DNA of 64,000 nucleotides from positions 1 through 64,000 of the forward strand of contig PLSD01000125.1 in the NCBI GenBank assembly GCA_003164135.1. Direction: 5' to 3'. Below, one piece after another: positions 35,122 through 44,262 of this stretch; the first letter of the stretch is position 1; each line of letters starts with the position of its first letter. Under the pieces are notes generated by a model that was given only the letters and a program-made list of their open reading frames with translations, was not told the DNA's origin and did no database searches. A program made the position numbers and the translations under genes. The stretch is from Acetobacteraceae bacterium (GTDB lineage Bacteria > Pseudomonadota > Alphaproteobacteria > Acetobacterales > Acetobacteraceae).

Positions 35122-36246
35122 ATGCTTTTTACCGAAGACCAGAAAACTTTGCAGGAGGCCACGCAGCTTTTCGCACGTGAGCGGCTGCTGCCCTTCTACA
35201 TGCAGCGCGAGCGTGAGGCCAAAATGGACCGCGCGTTGTTGCGCGAGATGGGCGCGCTCGGATTCATTGGTCCCGACCTGCCGGCTGAATATGGCGGCAT
35301 GGACGCCAGCGCGGTGACTACCGGCATGATCATCGAAACGCTGTCCTACGGTGACTTCAACATCGGCGCGCTGGCCGTGGTGCAGTCGCTCTGTGGCGCG
35401 GTTCTGCTCCGCAATGCCAGCAAGGCGCTGTGCGAGGAATGGTTGCCGCGCGTGACAAAAGGCGAGGCGATTCTGGCGTTGGCGGTGACCGAGCCACACG
35501 CCGGGTCGGACGCTAGCGCGCTGCGGCTGCGGGCCCGCGCCGAGGGCAATGTTTACATTATCGACGGTGAAAAAACCTCAATCACCTACGCCGACTGCGC
35601 AGATGCCTTCATGCTCTTTGCTCGGACAGGCGGAGACGGTGCCAGAGGTGTGAGCGCATTCCTTGTGCCGTCCGATACGCCAGGCATCACCCGCACGCGC
35701 TTCAACGATGTCGGCAGCCATATGTCCGGTCGTGGGTCGGTGTTTTTCGATGCCGTGCGTGTGCCTGCGGCCAACCGGCTCGGTGGCGAAGGCCAAGGCT
35801 TTTCCGAGGTGATGGCGGGGTTCGATTACAGCCGCGCGCTGATCGCATTGCAGTGCCTTGGCGCCGCCCAGGCCTCCGTGGATGAAGCCTGGGCCTACAC
35901 AAAAGAGCGCGAAGCCTTTGGCGGGCCGATCGCGCGCTTCCAGGGTGTCACCTTTCCGCTGGTGGAGGGTGAGACACAGCTCGCCGCGGGGCGCCAGCTC
36001 TCTTACCACGCGCTGGAACTGCGTGATGCCAGGGCGCCGCACACGGTCGAAGCCGCAATGGTGAAATGGTTCTGCCCGCGCACGGCCTTTGATGTCATCC
36101 ACCAGTGCCTGCTCACCTTCGGCCACTACGGGTGGTCAATGGACCTGCCGCACCAGCAACGCCTGCGCGATGTGATGGGGCTGGAAATCGGTGACGGCAT
36201 GGCCGGCATTATGAAAATGATCGTGGCCCGTGCCCGGACGAAATAG
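35122..36246 (+). CDS. Acyl-CoA dehydrogenase
   Basis: A 374-residue flavin acyl-CoA dehydrogenase. The LALAVTEPHAGSDASAL block binds FAD and substrate, and DYSRALIALQCLGAAQASVD, REAFGGPIARFQGV and QCLLTFGHYGWSMDLP are family landmarks. The position of the usual catalytic Glu near the C-terminus was not certain by eye. Length and motifs suit the group acting on cyclic or branched acyl-CoA (cyclohexanecarboxyl-CoA or glutaryl-CoA dehydrogenase-like). Neighbouring enoyl-CoA hydratase, SDR and CoA ligase genes make up a beta-oxidation-like set, so an alicyclic acyl-CoA substrate is plausible but unproven. Confidence 0.88.
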   Translation: MLFTEDQKTLQEATQLFARERLLPFYMQREREAKMDRALLREMGALGFIGPDLPAEYGGMDASAVTTGMIIETLSYGDFNIGALAVVQSLCGAVLLRNASKALCEEWLPRVTKGEAILALAVTEPHAGSDASALRLRARAEGNVYIIDGEKTSITYADCADAFMLFARTGGDGARGVSAFLVPSDTPGITRTRFNDVGSHMSGRGSVFFDAVRVPAANRLGGEGQGFSEVMAGFDYSRALIALQCLGAAQASVDEAWAYTKEREAFGGPIARFQGVTFPLVEGETQLAAGRQLSYHALELRDARAPHTVEAAMVKWFCPRTAFDVIHQCLLTFGHYGWSMDLPHQQRLRDVMGLEIGDGMAGIMKMIVARARTK

Positions 36247-36259
36247 AGAGGATTATGTT

Positions 36260-37135
36260 ATGAAATATCAATCCGTGTTTAAGCCGGGGTTGTTCGACGG
36301 CCAGGTGGTCATCGTCACCGGTAGCGGCAGCGGTATCGGCCGGTGCACCGCGCATGAGCTGGCTTCACTCGGCGCGACTATTGCTTTGGTTGGCCGCAAG
36401 ATCGAGAAGCTGGAGAAGGTTCGCGACGAGATCATCGAAGACGGTGGCAAAGCCAGCGTCCATGTGTGCGACATCCGCGAAGAGGAGCAGGTCATCACGG
36501 TCATCGACAACATGCTGGTGATGCATGGGCGCATTGATGGGTTGGTGAACAATGCCGGTGGGCAGTACAAGGCAGCGCTCAAGACCATTACCACCAAGGG
36601 TTTCGAGGCCGTGGTGCGCAGCAACCTCACTGGCGGCTTCATTTTTATGCGTGAAGTCTATGCGCGCTGGATGGAAGAGCATGGCGGTGCCATCGTCAAT
36701 ATGATTGCGGACATCTCCAATGGGTGGCCGAATTTTGCTCATTCTGGGGCCTCCCGCGGCGGCATGCTCACGCTAAGCGAAAGTGCTGCCAGCGAGTGGG
36801 CGCATGCGGGTGTGCGCGTGAATACGGTGGCGCCCGGCGCCATCGCCTCCAGCGGTCTGGACACGTATGACGCCAAACATCGTGCCTATATCCAGACTGA
36901 AATCGCGCAGGAAATCCCACTCAACCGCTTCGGGACCGAGGCCGAAGTGGCAGCGGCGATCGTGTTTCTGTTGTCGCCTGCCGCAGCATTCATCACCGGC
37001 TCATGCATCCGCATCGATGGCGGGGCGCCAAACGCCCGTCCGGTCTGGGGCAAGATGCCACACACCGATAAGAGCCGACCCTTCAATGGATTTCACCGCG
37101 CTGCACCGCCGGAAATCCTTGCCTCTTCTACGTGA
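36260..37135 (+). CDS. SDR of the peroxisomal enoyl/dienoyl-CoA reductase type
   Basis: A 291-residue SDR: cofactor motif TGSGSGIGRCTA, LVNNAGGQY, then NFAHSGASRGGMLTLSESAA where classical SDRs have YxxxK. The H-S-G-A-(A/S)-R pattern without catalytic Tyr is that of peroxisomal trans-2-enoyl-CoA reductase and dienoyl-CoA reductase relatives, so reduction of a C=C bond in a CoA thioester is a better guess than alcohol oxidation. A 40-residue C-terminal tail follows the GSCIRIDGG motif. ATG 36260 follows GAGAGG. Close packing with acyl-CoA genes supports the call. Confidence 0.82.
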   Translation: MKYQSVFKPGLFDGQVVIVTGSGSGIGRCTAHELASLGATIALVGRKIEKLEKVRDEIIEDGGKASVHVCDIREEEQVITVIDNMLVMHGRIDGLVNNAGGQYKAALKTITTKGFEAVVRSNLTGGFIFMREVYARWMEEHGGAIVNMIADISNGWPNFAHSGASRGGMLTLSESAASEWAHAGVRVNTVAPGAIASSGLDTYDAKHRAYIQTEIAQEIPLNRFGTEAEVAAAIVFLLSPAAAFITGSCIRIDGGAPNARPVWGKMPHTDKSRPFNGFHRAAPPEILASST

Positions 37136-37152
37136 TTCTACAGGAGAAAAAA

Positions 37153-37965
37153 ATGTCCGAGAAAGTGCTCTACGAAAAAAAGAATGAGATCGCCTACATC
37201 ACCCTCAACCGGCCTCAGGTAAAAAACGCCATCGATCTTGATGTGCATCATCGCCTGCGTGAAATCTGGACTGATTTTCGTGACGATGACAATATTCGTC
37301 TCGCGATTCTAACAGGCAGCGGTGACGCCTTTTGCGCCGGGGCAGATTTGCGCACGCACGTGCCTGAATGGGACGGTGTCGGCCCGAGCCTGGGGCGCGA
37401 CAAGCTGCCGGATGGCTTTGCCGGCGGCATCACGCGCGGTCTGCACCGCATTTACAAGCCGATCATTGCTGCCTGCAACGGCTGGGTGCTGGGCGGCGGG
37501 CTGGAACTGGCAATGGCCTGCGACATCCGCATCGCCTCCGAGCACGCGCAATTCGGCTCGTTCGAGCTGCGGCGCGGCATGCATCCGGCCGATGGCGGCA
37601 TCGTGCGGCTAGTGAACACCTGCGGCGTCGGCATCGCACTGGAGATGGAGCTCACCGGCGAACCTATCTCGGCGCAGCGCGCGCTGGCGGCAAATATGGT
37701 GTCCAAGGTAGTACCGCATGACGAGCTGATGGCGGCGGCCGAGGATATGGCTGCGCGGATTTTGCGAAACGACCGCCGGGCGGTAGAATCCGCCAAGGAG
37801 ACAATCTTCGAGGTGATTGGGCGGACGTTGGATGAACAGCTCAAAGTGGAATGCCTCTTTGGCTACGCGTTGTGTGGCGGCAACCTGGAACTCGTGCGCC
37901 GCTCGGCGGAGTTTTTGGACAAGAAAGACAAAGGCCGCGCTGGGGTCAACGCAAGCGCGTTATAA
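37153..37965 (+). CDS. Enoyl-CoA hydratase/isomerase
   Basis: A 270-residue crotonase-family protein. Oxyanion-hole segments are FCAGADLRTH and GWVLGGGLELAMACDIRIAS. The helix normally carrying a catalytic Glu reads FGSFELRRGMHPADGG, so one Glu is kept and the G-x-x-P-x-x-GG motif is varied. ATG 37153 has CAGGAG upstream. It likely hydrates a cyclic or branched enoyl-CoA formed by the acyl-CoA dehydrogenase. BadK-like chemistry is possible. Confidence 0.88.
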   Translation: MSEKVLYEKKNEIAYITLNRPQVKNAIDLDVHHRLREIWTDFRDDDNIRLAILTGSGDAFCAGADLRTHVPEWDGVGPSLGRDKLPDGFAGGITRGLHRIYKPIIAACNGWVLGGGLELAMACDIRIASEHAQFGSFELRRGMHPADGGIVRLVNTCGVGIALEMELTGEPISAQRALAANMVSKVVPHDELMAAAEDMAARILRNDRRAVESAKETIFEVIGRTLDEQLKVECLFGYALCGGNLELVRRSAEFLDKKDKGRAGVNASAL

Positions 37966-38006
37966 AAACCAGGAAACACCGGACAAAGAATGCCGGGGAG
38001 GCTGCC

Positions 38007-39569
38007 ATGTGGAGATTCGCCGAGATAAAGACGCTGCCCGACATTGTCCGCTATTGGGCGGACAAACGGCCAGATAAAATTGCGCTAATCGAAATATCTG
38101 GCCAGCGCAGCTATGCTGAACTGCATAGCCGCTCCAGCCAGATCGCCAGCCGGCTGATCGCTGCAGGGGTTACGCTGCAAGCGCACGTCGGATTTGTTGG
38201 CAGAAATTGTTTTGAGTTTTTCGAAATCTGGTTCGCCGCAGGCAAGGCCGGATGCGCGTTCGTACCGTTCAACTGGCGCAGCGCGGTCGAGGAAATGCGT
38301 GGTCTCATCGCCGATGCAACACCGCCGATCATGTTTGTCAGCGCCGAGTTTTTGCCCATGCTGCGCGAGGTACAGGCGCGGGCTGCGGTACCCTTTGAGA
38401 TCGTGGCATTTGATCCAGAAATGCGCGGCAAGGATGGCCTTGCCACCTGGATTGGTGATACCCAGGACACCGATCCCGGCGTGAAAGTTGCCGATACCGA
38501 TATCGCTCTGCTCTCTTACACATCGGGCACCACCGGCCAGCCGAAAGGCGTGCAGAGTGCGCACGGTGCTTTCAATCTGTCCTTTCTCTGCGGCAGCCTG
38601 GAGCCCGCCATGGCCTGGCACGATGACGACATCATGCTCATGTCGATGCCGAATTTTCATCTCGCTGGCAGCTGGGTTTCCATCGCCGCACTTTATCATG
38701 GCGCGGCGCTCTCCATCATTCCATCCTTCGAGGCGGCTGCACTGCTCACCGCGCTGCGACGCGACCGGCCGAGCATTGTGCCCATTGTTCCCGCCGCCAT
38801 GCAGATGCTCCTTAACGAACCCGGAGTTTCTGCGGGTGATTTTATATCCGTCCGGTCCATGATGTATTTTGGTTCTCCCATCAGCCCGGCGTTGTTGGAG
38901 CGCGCATTGGCCACATTCGGCTGCGAGTTTTACCAGTTCTATGGCGCAACTGAAGCATGGTTTATCGCTATTCTGCCGCATGTAGAGCATGTCGCTGGTG
39001 CGGCATCGCGCCTCACCTCCTGCGGCCGCCCCCTGCCGCTGGTGAGCATGAAGGTCGTTGACCTCGACGGCGAAGAGGTGCCGGACGGCACAATTGGCGA
39101 ATTAATGGTCCGCACGCCGATGGCGTTTTCCGGCTATTGGCAACGCCCCGCCGCCACGGCGGAGGTGCTGCGCGAAGGCTGGTACCGCACCGGCGATATG
39201 GGGCGCCGCGATGCCGGCGGATTTTACTATCTTGTAGATCGTACCAAGGACATGATCATCACCGGTGGCGAGAATGTGTATTCCGTCGAGGTTGAGCAAG
39301 CGCTGCTGATGCACCCGGCCATCGCCATGGCAGCAGTCATCGGCCTGCCGGATGAACGATGGGGCGAGAAGGTGACGGCAGTCGTTGTGCCGCATGAGGG
39401 TGCGGCGGTGACGGAAGATGAGTTGCGGCAGCATTGCCGGCTTCATCTCGCGGGGTTCAAGGTGCCAAAGACGATCTATTTCGAAGCCTCGCTACCGGTA
39501 ACGCCGGCCGGAAAAATCCAGAAACCAGCTTTGCGGGCACGGCTGAGAGCGGAGGAAAAAGTACCATGA
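38007..39569 (+). CDS. Acyl-CoA synthetase (AMP-forming)
   Basis: A 520-residue ANL-superfamily ligase. The P-loop is LSYTSGTTGQPKGVQS, followed by FYGATEAW (A5-type motif), TGDMGRRDAGGFYYLVDRTKD and the hinge/lysine region near TPAGKIQKPALR. It forms a CoA thioester from a carboxylic acid with ATP. I chose ATG 38007, with GGGGAG upstream, over a longer frame that overlaps the hydratase gene. The substrate is probably the carboxylic acid entering the beta-oxidation-like genes here (medium-chain, alicyclic or aromatic). Confidence 0.92.
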   Translation: MWRFAEIKTLPDIVRYWADKRPDKIALIEISGQRSYAELHSRSSQIASRLIAAGVTLQAHVGFVGRNCFEFFEIWFAAGKAGCAFVPFNWRSAVEEMRGLIADATPPIMFVSAEFLPMLREVQARAAVPFEIVAFDPEMRGKDGLATWIGDTQDTDPGVKVADTDIALLSYTSGTTGQPKGVQSAHGAFNLSFLCGSLEPAMAWHDDDIMLMSMPNFHLAGSWVSIAALYHGAALSIIPSFEAAALLTALRRDRPSIVPIVPAAMQMLLNEPGVSAGDFISVRSMMYFGSPISPALLERALATFGCEFYQFYGATEAWFIAILPHVEHVAGAASRLTSCGRPLPLVSMKVVDLDGEEVPDGTIGELMVRTPMAFSGYWQRPAATAEVLREGWYRTGDMGRRDAGGFYYLVDRTKDMIITGGENVYSVEVEQALLMHPAIAMAAVIGLPDERWGEKVTAVVVPHEGAAVTEDELRQHCRLHLAGFKVPKTIYFEASLPVTPAGKIQKPALRARLRAEEKVP

Positions 39570-40342
39570 TCACTACGGATATTGCAAATGCCGGTGTCGT
39601 TATTCTGGGCGGCACGGCAGGGGTCGGGCTGGAATGCGCCCGGCAGTTCGCGGCAGGGGGCGCGCGGGCCGTGCTGCTCGGCCGCAATGCCGAGCGCGGG
39701 GCGGCGGCGTGTGCTCAGGTGCGCGCGCACGTGCCGGGCGCGCGGGTTGAGTTTGTGCCCGTGGATGCGATGGACCCTGCCGCGACGCAACGTGCGGAGG
39801 TGGCAGCGCGCGGCATGCTCGGCGCTATTAACGTTCTGGTTTGCACCACTGGACCCAGCCAGCCGCCCCGGCTGCTGCAAAACATCCCCATTGAGCAAAT
39901 CCGTCCGCGGCTGGAAGAGATCATCCTGCCGCCGCTGCATATGATGCACGCGGTGCTGCCCGCCATGCGCGCGCAAAAATCTGGCGCGATCATCAACGTC
40001 GCCTCCGACGCCGCGAAAATTGCCACACCGGGCGAAACGCTCATCGGCGCGGCCATGGCGTCGATCCTGTTGTTTTCCCGCGCCGCGGCTTTGGAGGAGA
40101 AGCGGGATGGGATCAGGATCAATGTGCTGACCCCGTCGCTGATTGCCAGCACGCCTGGTGCCGAATTGATCTTCGCCGAGCCCTTCAGCGCGCGAATGTT
40201 CGAGAGAGCTGCGAAACTGGCGCATCTGGGCGTTCCTGAACCGGAGGATTTGGCGTCGATGATTCTCTATCTGGGCAGCCCGGCGGGGCGGCGGATCACC
40301 GGGCAGGCGATCAGCATCAATGGCGGCATCTCGGTGTCCTGA
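39566..40342 (+). CDS. SDR-fold protein lacking YxxxK
   Basis: A 258-residue SDR-like protein whose ATGA overlaps the ligase stop. The cofactor loop ILGGTAGVGLECARQF and the terminal ITGQAISINGG are normal, but VCTTGPSQPP replaces NNAG and the catalytic Tyr-Lys position reads GETLIGAAMASILL with no Tyr or Lys. It may be a non-classical reductase or a binding protein. Last gene of the MarR-led run. Confidence 0.75.
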   Translation: MITTDIANAGVVILGGTAGVGLECARQFAAGGARAVLLGRNAERGAAACAQVRAHVPGARVEFVPVDAMDPAATQRAEVAARGMLGAINVLVCTTGPSQPPRLLQNIPIEQIRPRLEEIILPPLHMMHAVLPAMRAQKSGAIINVASDAAKIATPGETLIGAAMASILLFSRAAALEEKRDGIRINVLTPSLIASTPGAELIFAEPFSARMFERAAKLAHLGVPEPEDLASMILYLGSPAGRRITGQAISINGGISVS

Positions 40343-40426
40343 CAGAGCCGCCGCACGTTACATGCTGACCTGCCGCGGGGTGAATGACTGGGGCGGCGTG
40401 TCGCCGGTAACGGCGGATCATGATTG

Positions 40427-40440
40427 ACATGCTGACATTT
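40427..40440. promoter_or_regulatory. GntR-type site 1 with overlapping promoter
   Basis: Reads AAATGTCAGCATGT on the minus strand, one of four copies of ACATG-T(C)AG-CATGT in the island. It overlaps a TTGACA -35 candidate (40424-40429), with CATAAG 16 bases further as the -10. It precedes the phosphotransferase-like gene at 40537 and suggests repression by the GntR at 46225. Confidence 0.6.
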
Positions 40441-40536
40441 TAGTACATAAGATCATGCAAAGATTTGCCGTAAGGCAGACGAAGCCAGGGCGTCAATCCC
40501 TGGGACTGGGGCGTTATCCGCGTAGGAAAATTCGAG

Positions 40537-41742
40537 ATGAATCACAAAGAACTACAGAGAAATCCGACATCTGAGTGGATCAACGCGCTGCGTTTACGCT
40601 ATCCGATGGAACGGACGATGGACGACACGCTCACGCGCAAGCTGCGCCGCCGCGCCGCGCCGTCACCAGCCGGGGGCGAGGACTTCCCCGCGCAGGTGCA
40701 AAACTTCCTGGCCAAGCGGATCGACGGCCCCTTCACGATGAAAAACCTCCGGCCGCTGACCGGCGGCGCCTCGAAAGAGCAGTTCGTGTTCGACCTTGAC
40801 TGGACCTGCAACGGCGAGCAGCGCACTGCTGAGCGCATGGTCATCCGGCGCGAGCCCGAGGAATCCGTTGTCGAAACCAGCCGGCTACGTGAATATCAGC
40901 TCATCGCGGCGGTGAAGGACATACTTCCGGTTCCGCCGGTTTACTGGCTGGACGAAACCGGCGCCGAGCTCACGCGCCCGACGATGATCTGCGGCTTTGT
41001 CACCGGCGTGCAAAAACCCCCCGCCGGAACGAGCAATGTCACCGGCGTTGGTATCCAGTTCGACGAGGCGCATCGCGCCGCCATCGGCCCGCAATTCATC
41101 GAGTACCTTGCCAAAATCCACAATTTCTCCAACCCGACGGCTGATCTTTCGGCTTTCGACATGCCGCGCCTGGGTACGACTGACGATGTTGATTGGCAGA
41201 TCAACTGGTGGTCGCGCGTCTGGCGGGAAGACTCTCTTGAAGCCGTGCCACTGTTCACCTTCGCTGAGCGCTGGCTAAGGGCTAACCGCAAGCCGTTGGA
41301 CAAGATCTCTCTCGTGCATGGTGATTTCCGCACCGGAAATTATCTGTTCGATGCCACGACCAAAAAGATCACCGCGATCCTCGATTGGGAGCTGGGTTAT
41401 TTCGGCGACCGGCACATGGATCTTGCCTGGATACTGATGGAGATTTTCTCGACCACTGATGCACAGGGCAACAAATTCAGCTCCTCGCTTTTCGACGAGG
41501 CAGATTTCCTCGCCGAATATTCGCGCGTGAGCGGCCTCACCGTCGACCCCGAGCGCCTGCGCTACTATAAGGTTTTCGTGGCCTGGAAAGGCGTCGTGCA
41601 TACCCAGGCGACCGCGCTGCGTGTGGCCAGCGGCGCCAAATCGCATCAGGACGTTCTGCTTTCATGGTTTTCCGGCCTCAGCTACCCGTTGCTGGAAAGC
41701 CTACGCCGGACCTTGGCGGTTGCCATCGATGCCAAAGCATAA
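40537..41742 (+). CDS. Aminoglycoside-phosphotransferase-fold kinase (ACAD10-like)
   Basis: An APH/choline-kinase-fold protein of up to 401 residues. The catalytic loop is SLVHGDFRTGNYL and the metal-binding segment ILDWELGYFGD; EQFVF near residue 90 fits the nucleotide-binding region. This subgroup is common next to acyl-CoA dehydrogenases and P450s in catabolic clusters and is related to the kinase domain of human ACAD10/11, which phosphorylates 4-hydroxyacyl-CoA. Antibiotic resistance is unlikely. The start is uncertain (40537, 40606 or 40618); none has a strong site. It is followed by a 173-residue partner. Confidence 0.82.
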   Translation: MNHKELQRNPTSEWINALRLRYPMERTMDDTLTRKLRRRAAPSPAGGEDFPAQVQNFLAKRIDGPFTMKNLRPLTGGASKEQFVFDLDWTCNGEQRTAERMVIRREPEESVVETSRLREYQLIAAVKDILPVPPVYWLDETGAELTRPTMICGFVTGVQKPPAGTSNVTGVGIQFDEAHRAAIGPQFIEYLAKIHNFSNPTADLSAFDMPRLGTTDDVDWQINWWSRVWREDSLEAVPLFTFAERWLRANRKPLDKISLVHGDFRTGNYLFDATTKKITAILDWELGYFGDRHMDLAWILMEIFSTTDAQGNKFSSSLFDEADFLAEYSRVSGLTVDPERLRYYKVFVAWKGVVHTQATALRVASGAKSHQDVLLSWFSGLSYPLLESLRRTLAVAIDAKA

Positions 41743-41759
41743 TTCAAGGAGGATTAAAA

Positions 41760-42281
41760 ATGCAGCCAGGATTTGACCTGCGGATCAAGGCCATGAACAG
41801 GGCGATGAAAGAGGTTGTGCTGCCCGCCATCGGAGTTGGAAACAGTACGGCGGTGGAGCAAGCCTCCATCATCATGGCGACGCTGGAGATGATGCGCGAC
41901 CAGATTGACCATGCCCATTGGTTCGAGGTCGAGGATCTTCTCTCGCTCTGCGATTTTGCGCAGATTCTTGCCGACGCGGCGGGTCTTCCGCCGGATTCGG
42001 CTTTATGCCAGGCCGCCGCCGATGCGAAGCCGTTGACCGCGCGCCATGACCTCACGCTCTCCACACTGAAGACGGCAAATGGCAAATTACGCGACGCCAT
42101 TTGCACTTTCATCGATGAGGTGTTTGACCGCGATGATGCCGCTCTGCAAACGGCGGTTCAGGAGATTATCCTGACGCGCAGCGAAAAAGACATCGGCCGC
42201 GAACGCGCCTATGTCGCCAAGGCCAATTGGGATGTCTTTCCCGAAAGCCTGAAGCCGCTTCACGAGGCTCTCGCAGGATAA
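41760..42281 (+). CDS. Hypothetical protein partner of the APH-like kinase
   Basis: A 173-residue, mostly alpha-helical acidic protein without recognised motifs. An excellent ribosome binding site (AAGGAGG) precedes ATG 41760, and the gene starts 18 bp after the kinase stop. Members of this type commonly follow ACAD10-like kinase genes, but I do not know a function. It is followed at once by a terminator. Confidence 0.6.
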   Translation: MQPGFDLRIKAMNRAMKEVVLPAIGVGNSTAVEQASIIMATLEMMRDQIDHAHWFEVEDLLSLCDFAQILADAAGLPPDSALCQAAADAKPLTARHDLTLSTLKTANGKLRDAICTFIDEVFDRDDAALQTAVQEIILTRSEKDIGRERAYVAKANWDVFPESLKPLHEALAG

Positions 42282-42283
42282 AA

Positions 42284-42315
42284 AAATGGCTGGATCTTTT
42301 CAGGTCCAGCCATTT
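42284..42315. terminator. Bidirectional intrinsic terminator
   Basis: AAATGGCTGGA, ten-base loop, TCCAGCCATTT: an 11-bp perfect stem with A-rich sequence on one side. It serves the convergent kinase/hypothetical operon and the leftward luciferase-like operon, whose last stop is at 42319. Confidence 0.85.
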
Positions 42316-42318
42316 CGT

Positions 42319-43362
42319 TCAGCCCCGGCGGCGTACCGCCTGCACAATCTCTTCCTGCTGATCTGGCGTCGTGCCGTGAAGCAGAATCTCATCGGCCCCG
42401 GCATCGAGATATTCCGCAAACCGGCGGGCGCAATTGTCGAGACTGCCAACTGCGGCCCCAGTCTCCAGCCATTCCCGCGGCAACAGTGCCGCGGCTTCCG
42501 CCATCATGCGCCGCGCAGTCGCTACATCCACCTGGCCATAATCGAGATTACCCATGCCCTTCTCGATCAGCCTGTTCATCGGCCCCTCATCCCAGCCATT
42601 CATGGCGACCACAAGCCCGCCAACCTCGCGATGCATGAAATAGGACACGGCGCGAGCTTCAAGAATGTTCGCACGCTGCGCATCGCTGAGCGTATCGGGA
42701 GCGGTAACGGTCGTCGTGTAGATGGTGATCTTCGCCGGATCGCGCCCTGCCTCCTCGGCGGCCTTGCGTACTATGCCGGCGGAGCGCGCCACACCCTCTG
42801 TGGTGAGGAACGGATGCAACACCACGCCATCAAAATGCGCCCCGGCAAGGGCGAGTGTTTTTACGCCGATCGCACCGAGGATGATTGGGGGCGGGTTCGG
42901 ACAACCCTGAGCCAGCTGCATGCTGGGATATTCGCCCGCAGGACCAGAATAGGTAACTGTCTCACCGGCCCACAGTTTACGCAAAATGCCGGCATAATCG
43001 GCCATGCCGGCATTGTTGAACACGGGGATGCCAAGCTTGCGGAACTCATGCGGAATGCCGCGCGCAAAACCCAGCACAAACCTGCCGCCACTGAGCATCT
43101 GCATGGTCGAGCCCATGCCGGCCGCCACCAGCGGATGCCGTGTACCGAAATGTGTCAATCCGGCGAACAGTTTCACGCGGCTGGTGATTTGCGTGAGCGC
43201 GCCAAGAACGCTGCCAAGCTCCTTGGATTCCCAACGTTCAGAAAGCCAAATTCCGCCAATCCCGATTCTCTCGCCCTCACGCGCCTGATCCAGGCCCGCA
43301 AGCGGACTCGTCACGCGGCCCGGCAGAATATAAGAGTTGAGCTTGTTTTCCATCGTCCCCAT
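42319..43362 (-). CDS. Luciferase-like (LLM-class) oxidoreductase
   Basis: A 347-residue TIM-barrel LLM-class flavin- or F420-dependent oxidoreductase: IGIGGIWLSERW near the start, LFAGLTHFGTRHPLVAA, then SGGRFVLGFARGIPHEFRKL. ATG 43362 is preceded by AAGGGAG. The sequence has the look of F420-dependent members common in actinobacterial clusters, so the cofactor is open (FMN or F420). Last gene of the leftward Rieske operon. It could carry out a Baeyer-Villiger-type or reductive step. Confidence 0.8.
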   Translation of the reverse strand: MGTMENKLNSYILPGRVTSPLAGLDQAREGERIGIGGIWLSERWESKELGSVLGALTQITSRVKLFAGLTHFGTRHPLVAAGMGSTMQMLSGGRFVLGFARGIPHEFRKLGIPVFNNAGMADYAGILRKLWAGETVTYSGPAGEYPSMQLAQGCPNPPPIILGAIGVKTLALAGAHFDGVVLHPFLTTEGVARSAGIVRKAAEEAGRDPAKITIYTTTVTAPDTLSDAQRANILEARAVSYFMHREVGGLVVAMNGWDEGPMNRLIEKGMGNLDYGQVDVATARRMMAEAAALLPREWLETGAAVGSLDNCARRFAEYLDAGADEILLHGTTPDQQEEIVQAVRRRG

Positions 43363-43402
43363 CGTTTTTCTCCCTTGTGTGCGGATGACTATCCGCCACA
43401 GC

Positions 43403-44245
43403 CTAACTTCCTGCCTCCAACTTAAATGTGGTTTTAGCAAATTTGTCCGGGTTTTTTCCCTGCAGCTTGCTTCGCCAATAGGGTAACTTGCTGGTCATGC
43501 CGCCGTCAACGGTCAGTGTTTGACCGGTAATCATGGAGGCGGCATCCGAGGCAAGAAATACCACAGCATTTGCCAGATCCTGCGCCACGGCGATGCGCGG
43601 CAGTGGGGTTTCCTCCGCGAATAGCGCAACCATCTCAGGCGTGAATGTCGCCCGCCCGCGCGGCGTGAGCACAAGCCCCGGTACCACGGTGTTGCAGCGA
43701 ATATTATCCCGGCCATAAGTTGCCGCAACCTCGCGGCAGAGCTGATGCACGCCGGCCTTCGCCGCGCTGTAGGCGGCCTGGTTCACGGTTGCCAGAAACC
43801 CGGCCAAAGATGAGATGTTCACAATCGATCCGCCCCCCCGCGCGATCATATGTGGCAGCACATGCTTGCAGGCCAGCATCGAACCTGTCAGATGTCCGGT
43901 AATTGTCGTCGTCCACCAGTCCAGCGGCATATCGATAACTTCGCAGTCAGGCGCAACGGTTCGCGGAATCCCTGCACTGTTGACGAGGATATCGATGCCT
44001 CCAAAGCGCTCCTGTGTGAAGTTCATCACACCGGCGATCGAGGTCTCGTCCATGATGTCGGTGTGGCAAAAGGCGCATTGCAATCCTTGCGTCGCCAGCG
44101 TCGCGGCGACCGTCTCAGCGCCCTCACGGTCGACATCGGCGATGACAACCGCCCCGCCTAATTCGCACATCGTGCGAACCGTCGCCTCGCCGATTCCGGA
44201 GGCACCACCGAGAACAATGGCAGTTTTTCCGTGTAGATCGAACAT
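43403..44245 (-). CDS. SDR, candidate cis-dihydrodiol dehydrogenase
   Basis: A 280-residue classical SDR: LGGASGIGEATV cofactor motif, IADVD after beta-2 (NAD), NSAG, the ISS serine, YSAAK catalytic pair and GQTLTVDGG near the end. It lies 17 bp downstream of the Rieske beta-subunit gene. Oxidation of the cis-dihydrodiol made by the oxygenase to a catechol is the expected role in such operons. The match is by context, since SDR substrates cannot be read from sequence. Confidence 0.83.
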   Translation of the reverse strand: MFDLHGKTAIVLGGASGIGEATVRTMCELGGAVVIADVDREGAETVAATLATQGLQCAFCHTDIMDETSIAGVMNFTQERFGGIDILVNSAGIPRTVAPDCEVIDMPLDWWTTTITGHLTGSMLACKHVLPHMIARGGGSIVNISSLAGFLATVNQAAYSAAKAGVHQLCREVAATYGRDNIRCNTVVPGLVLTPRGRATFTPEMVALFAEETPLPRIAVAQDLANAVVFLASDAASMITGQTLTVDGGMTSKLPYWRSKLQGKNPDKFAKTTFKLEAGS

Positions 44246-44262
44246 TCGCTCACCCTCCCCGT

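Noticed and set aside
40537-41742. Aminoglycoside resistance gene
   Set aside because: The fold is APH-like, but the sequence style and catabolic context match the ACAD10-like kinase subgroup.
42286-43425. 379-codon plus frame opposite the luciferase-like gene
   Set aside because: The minus strand has the LLM motifs and a ribosome binding site; the plus frame begins inside the terminator.
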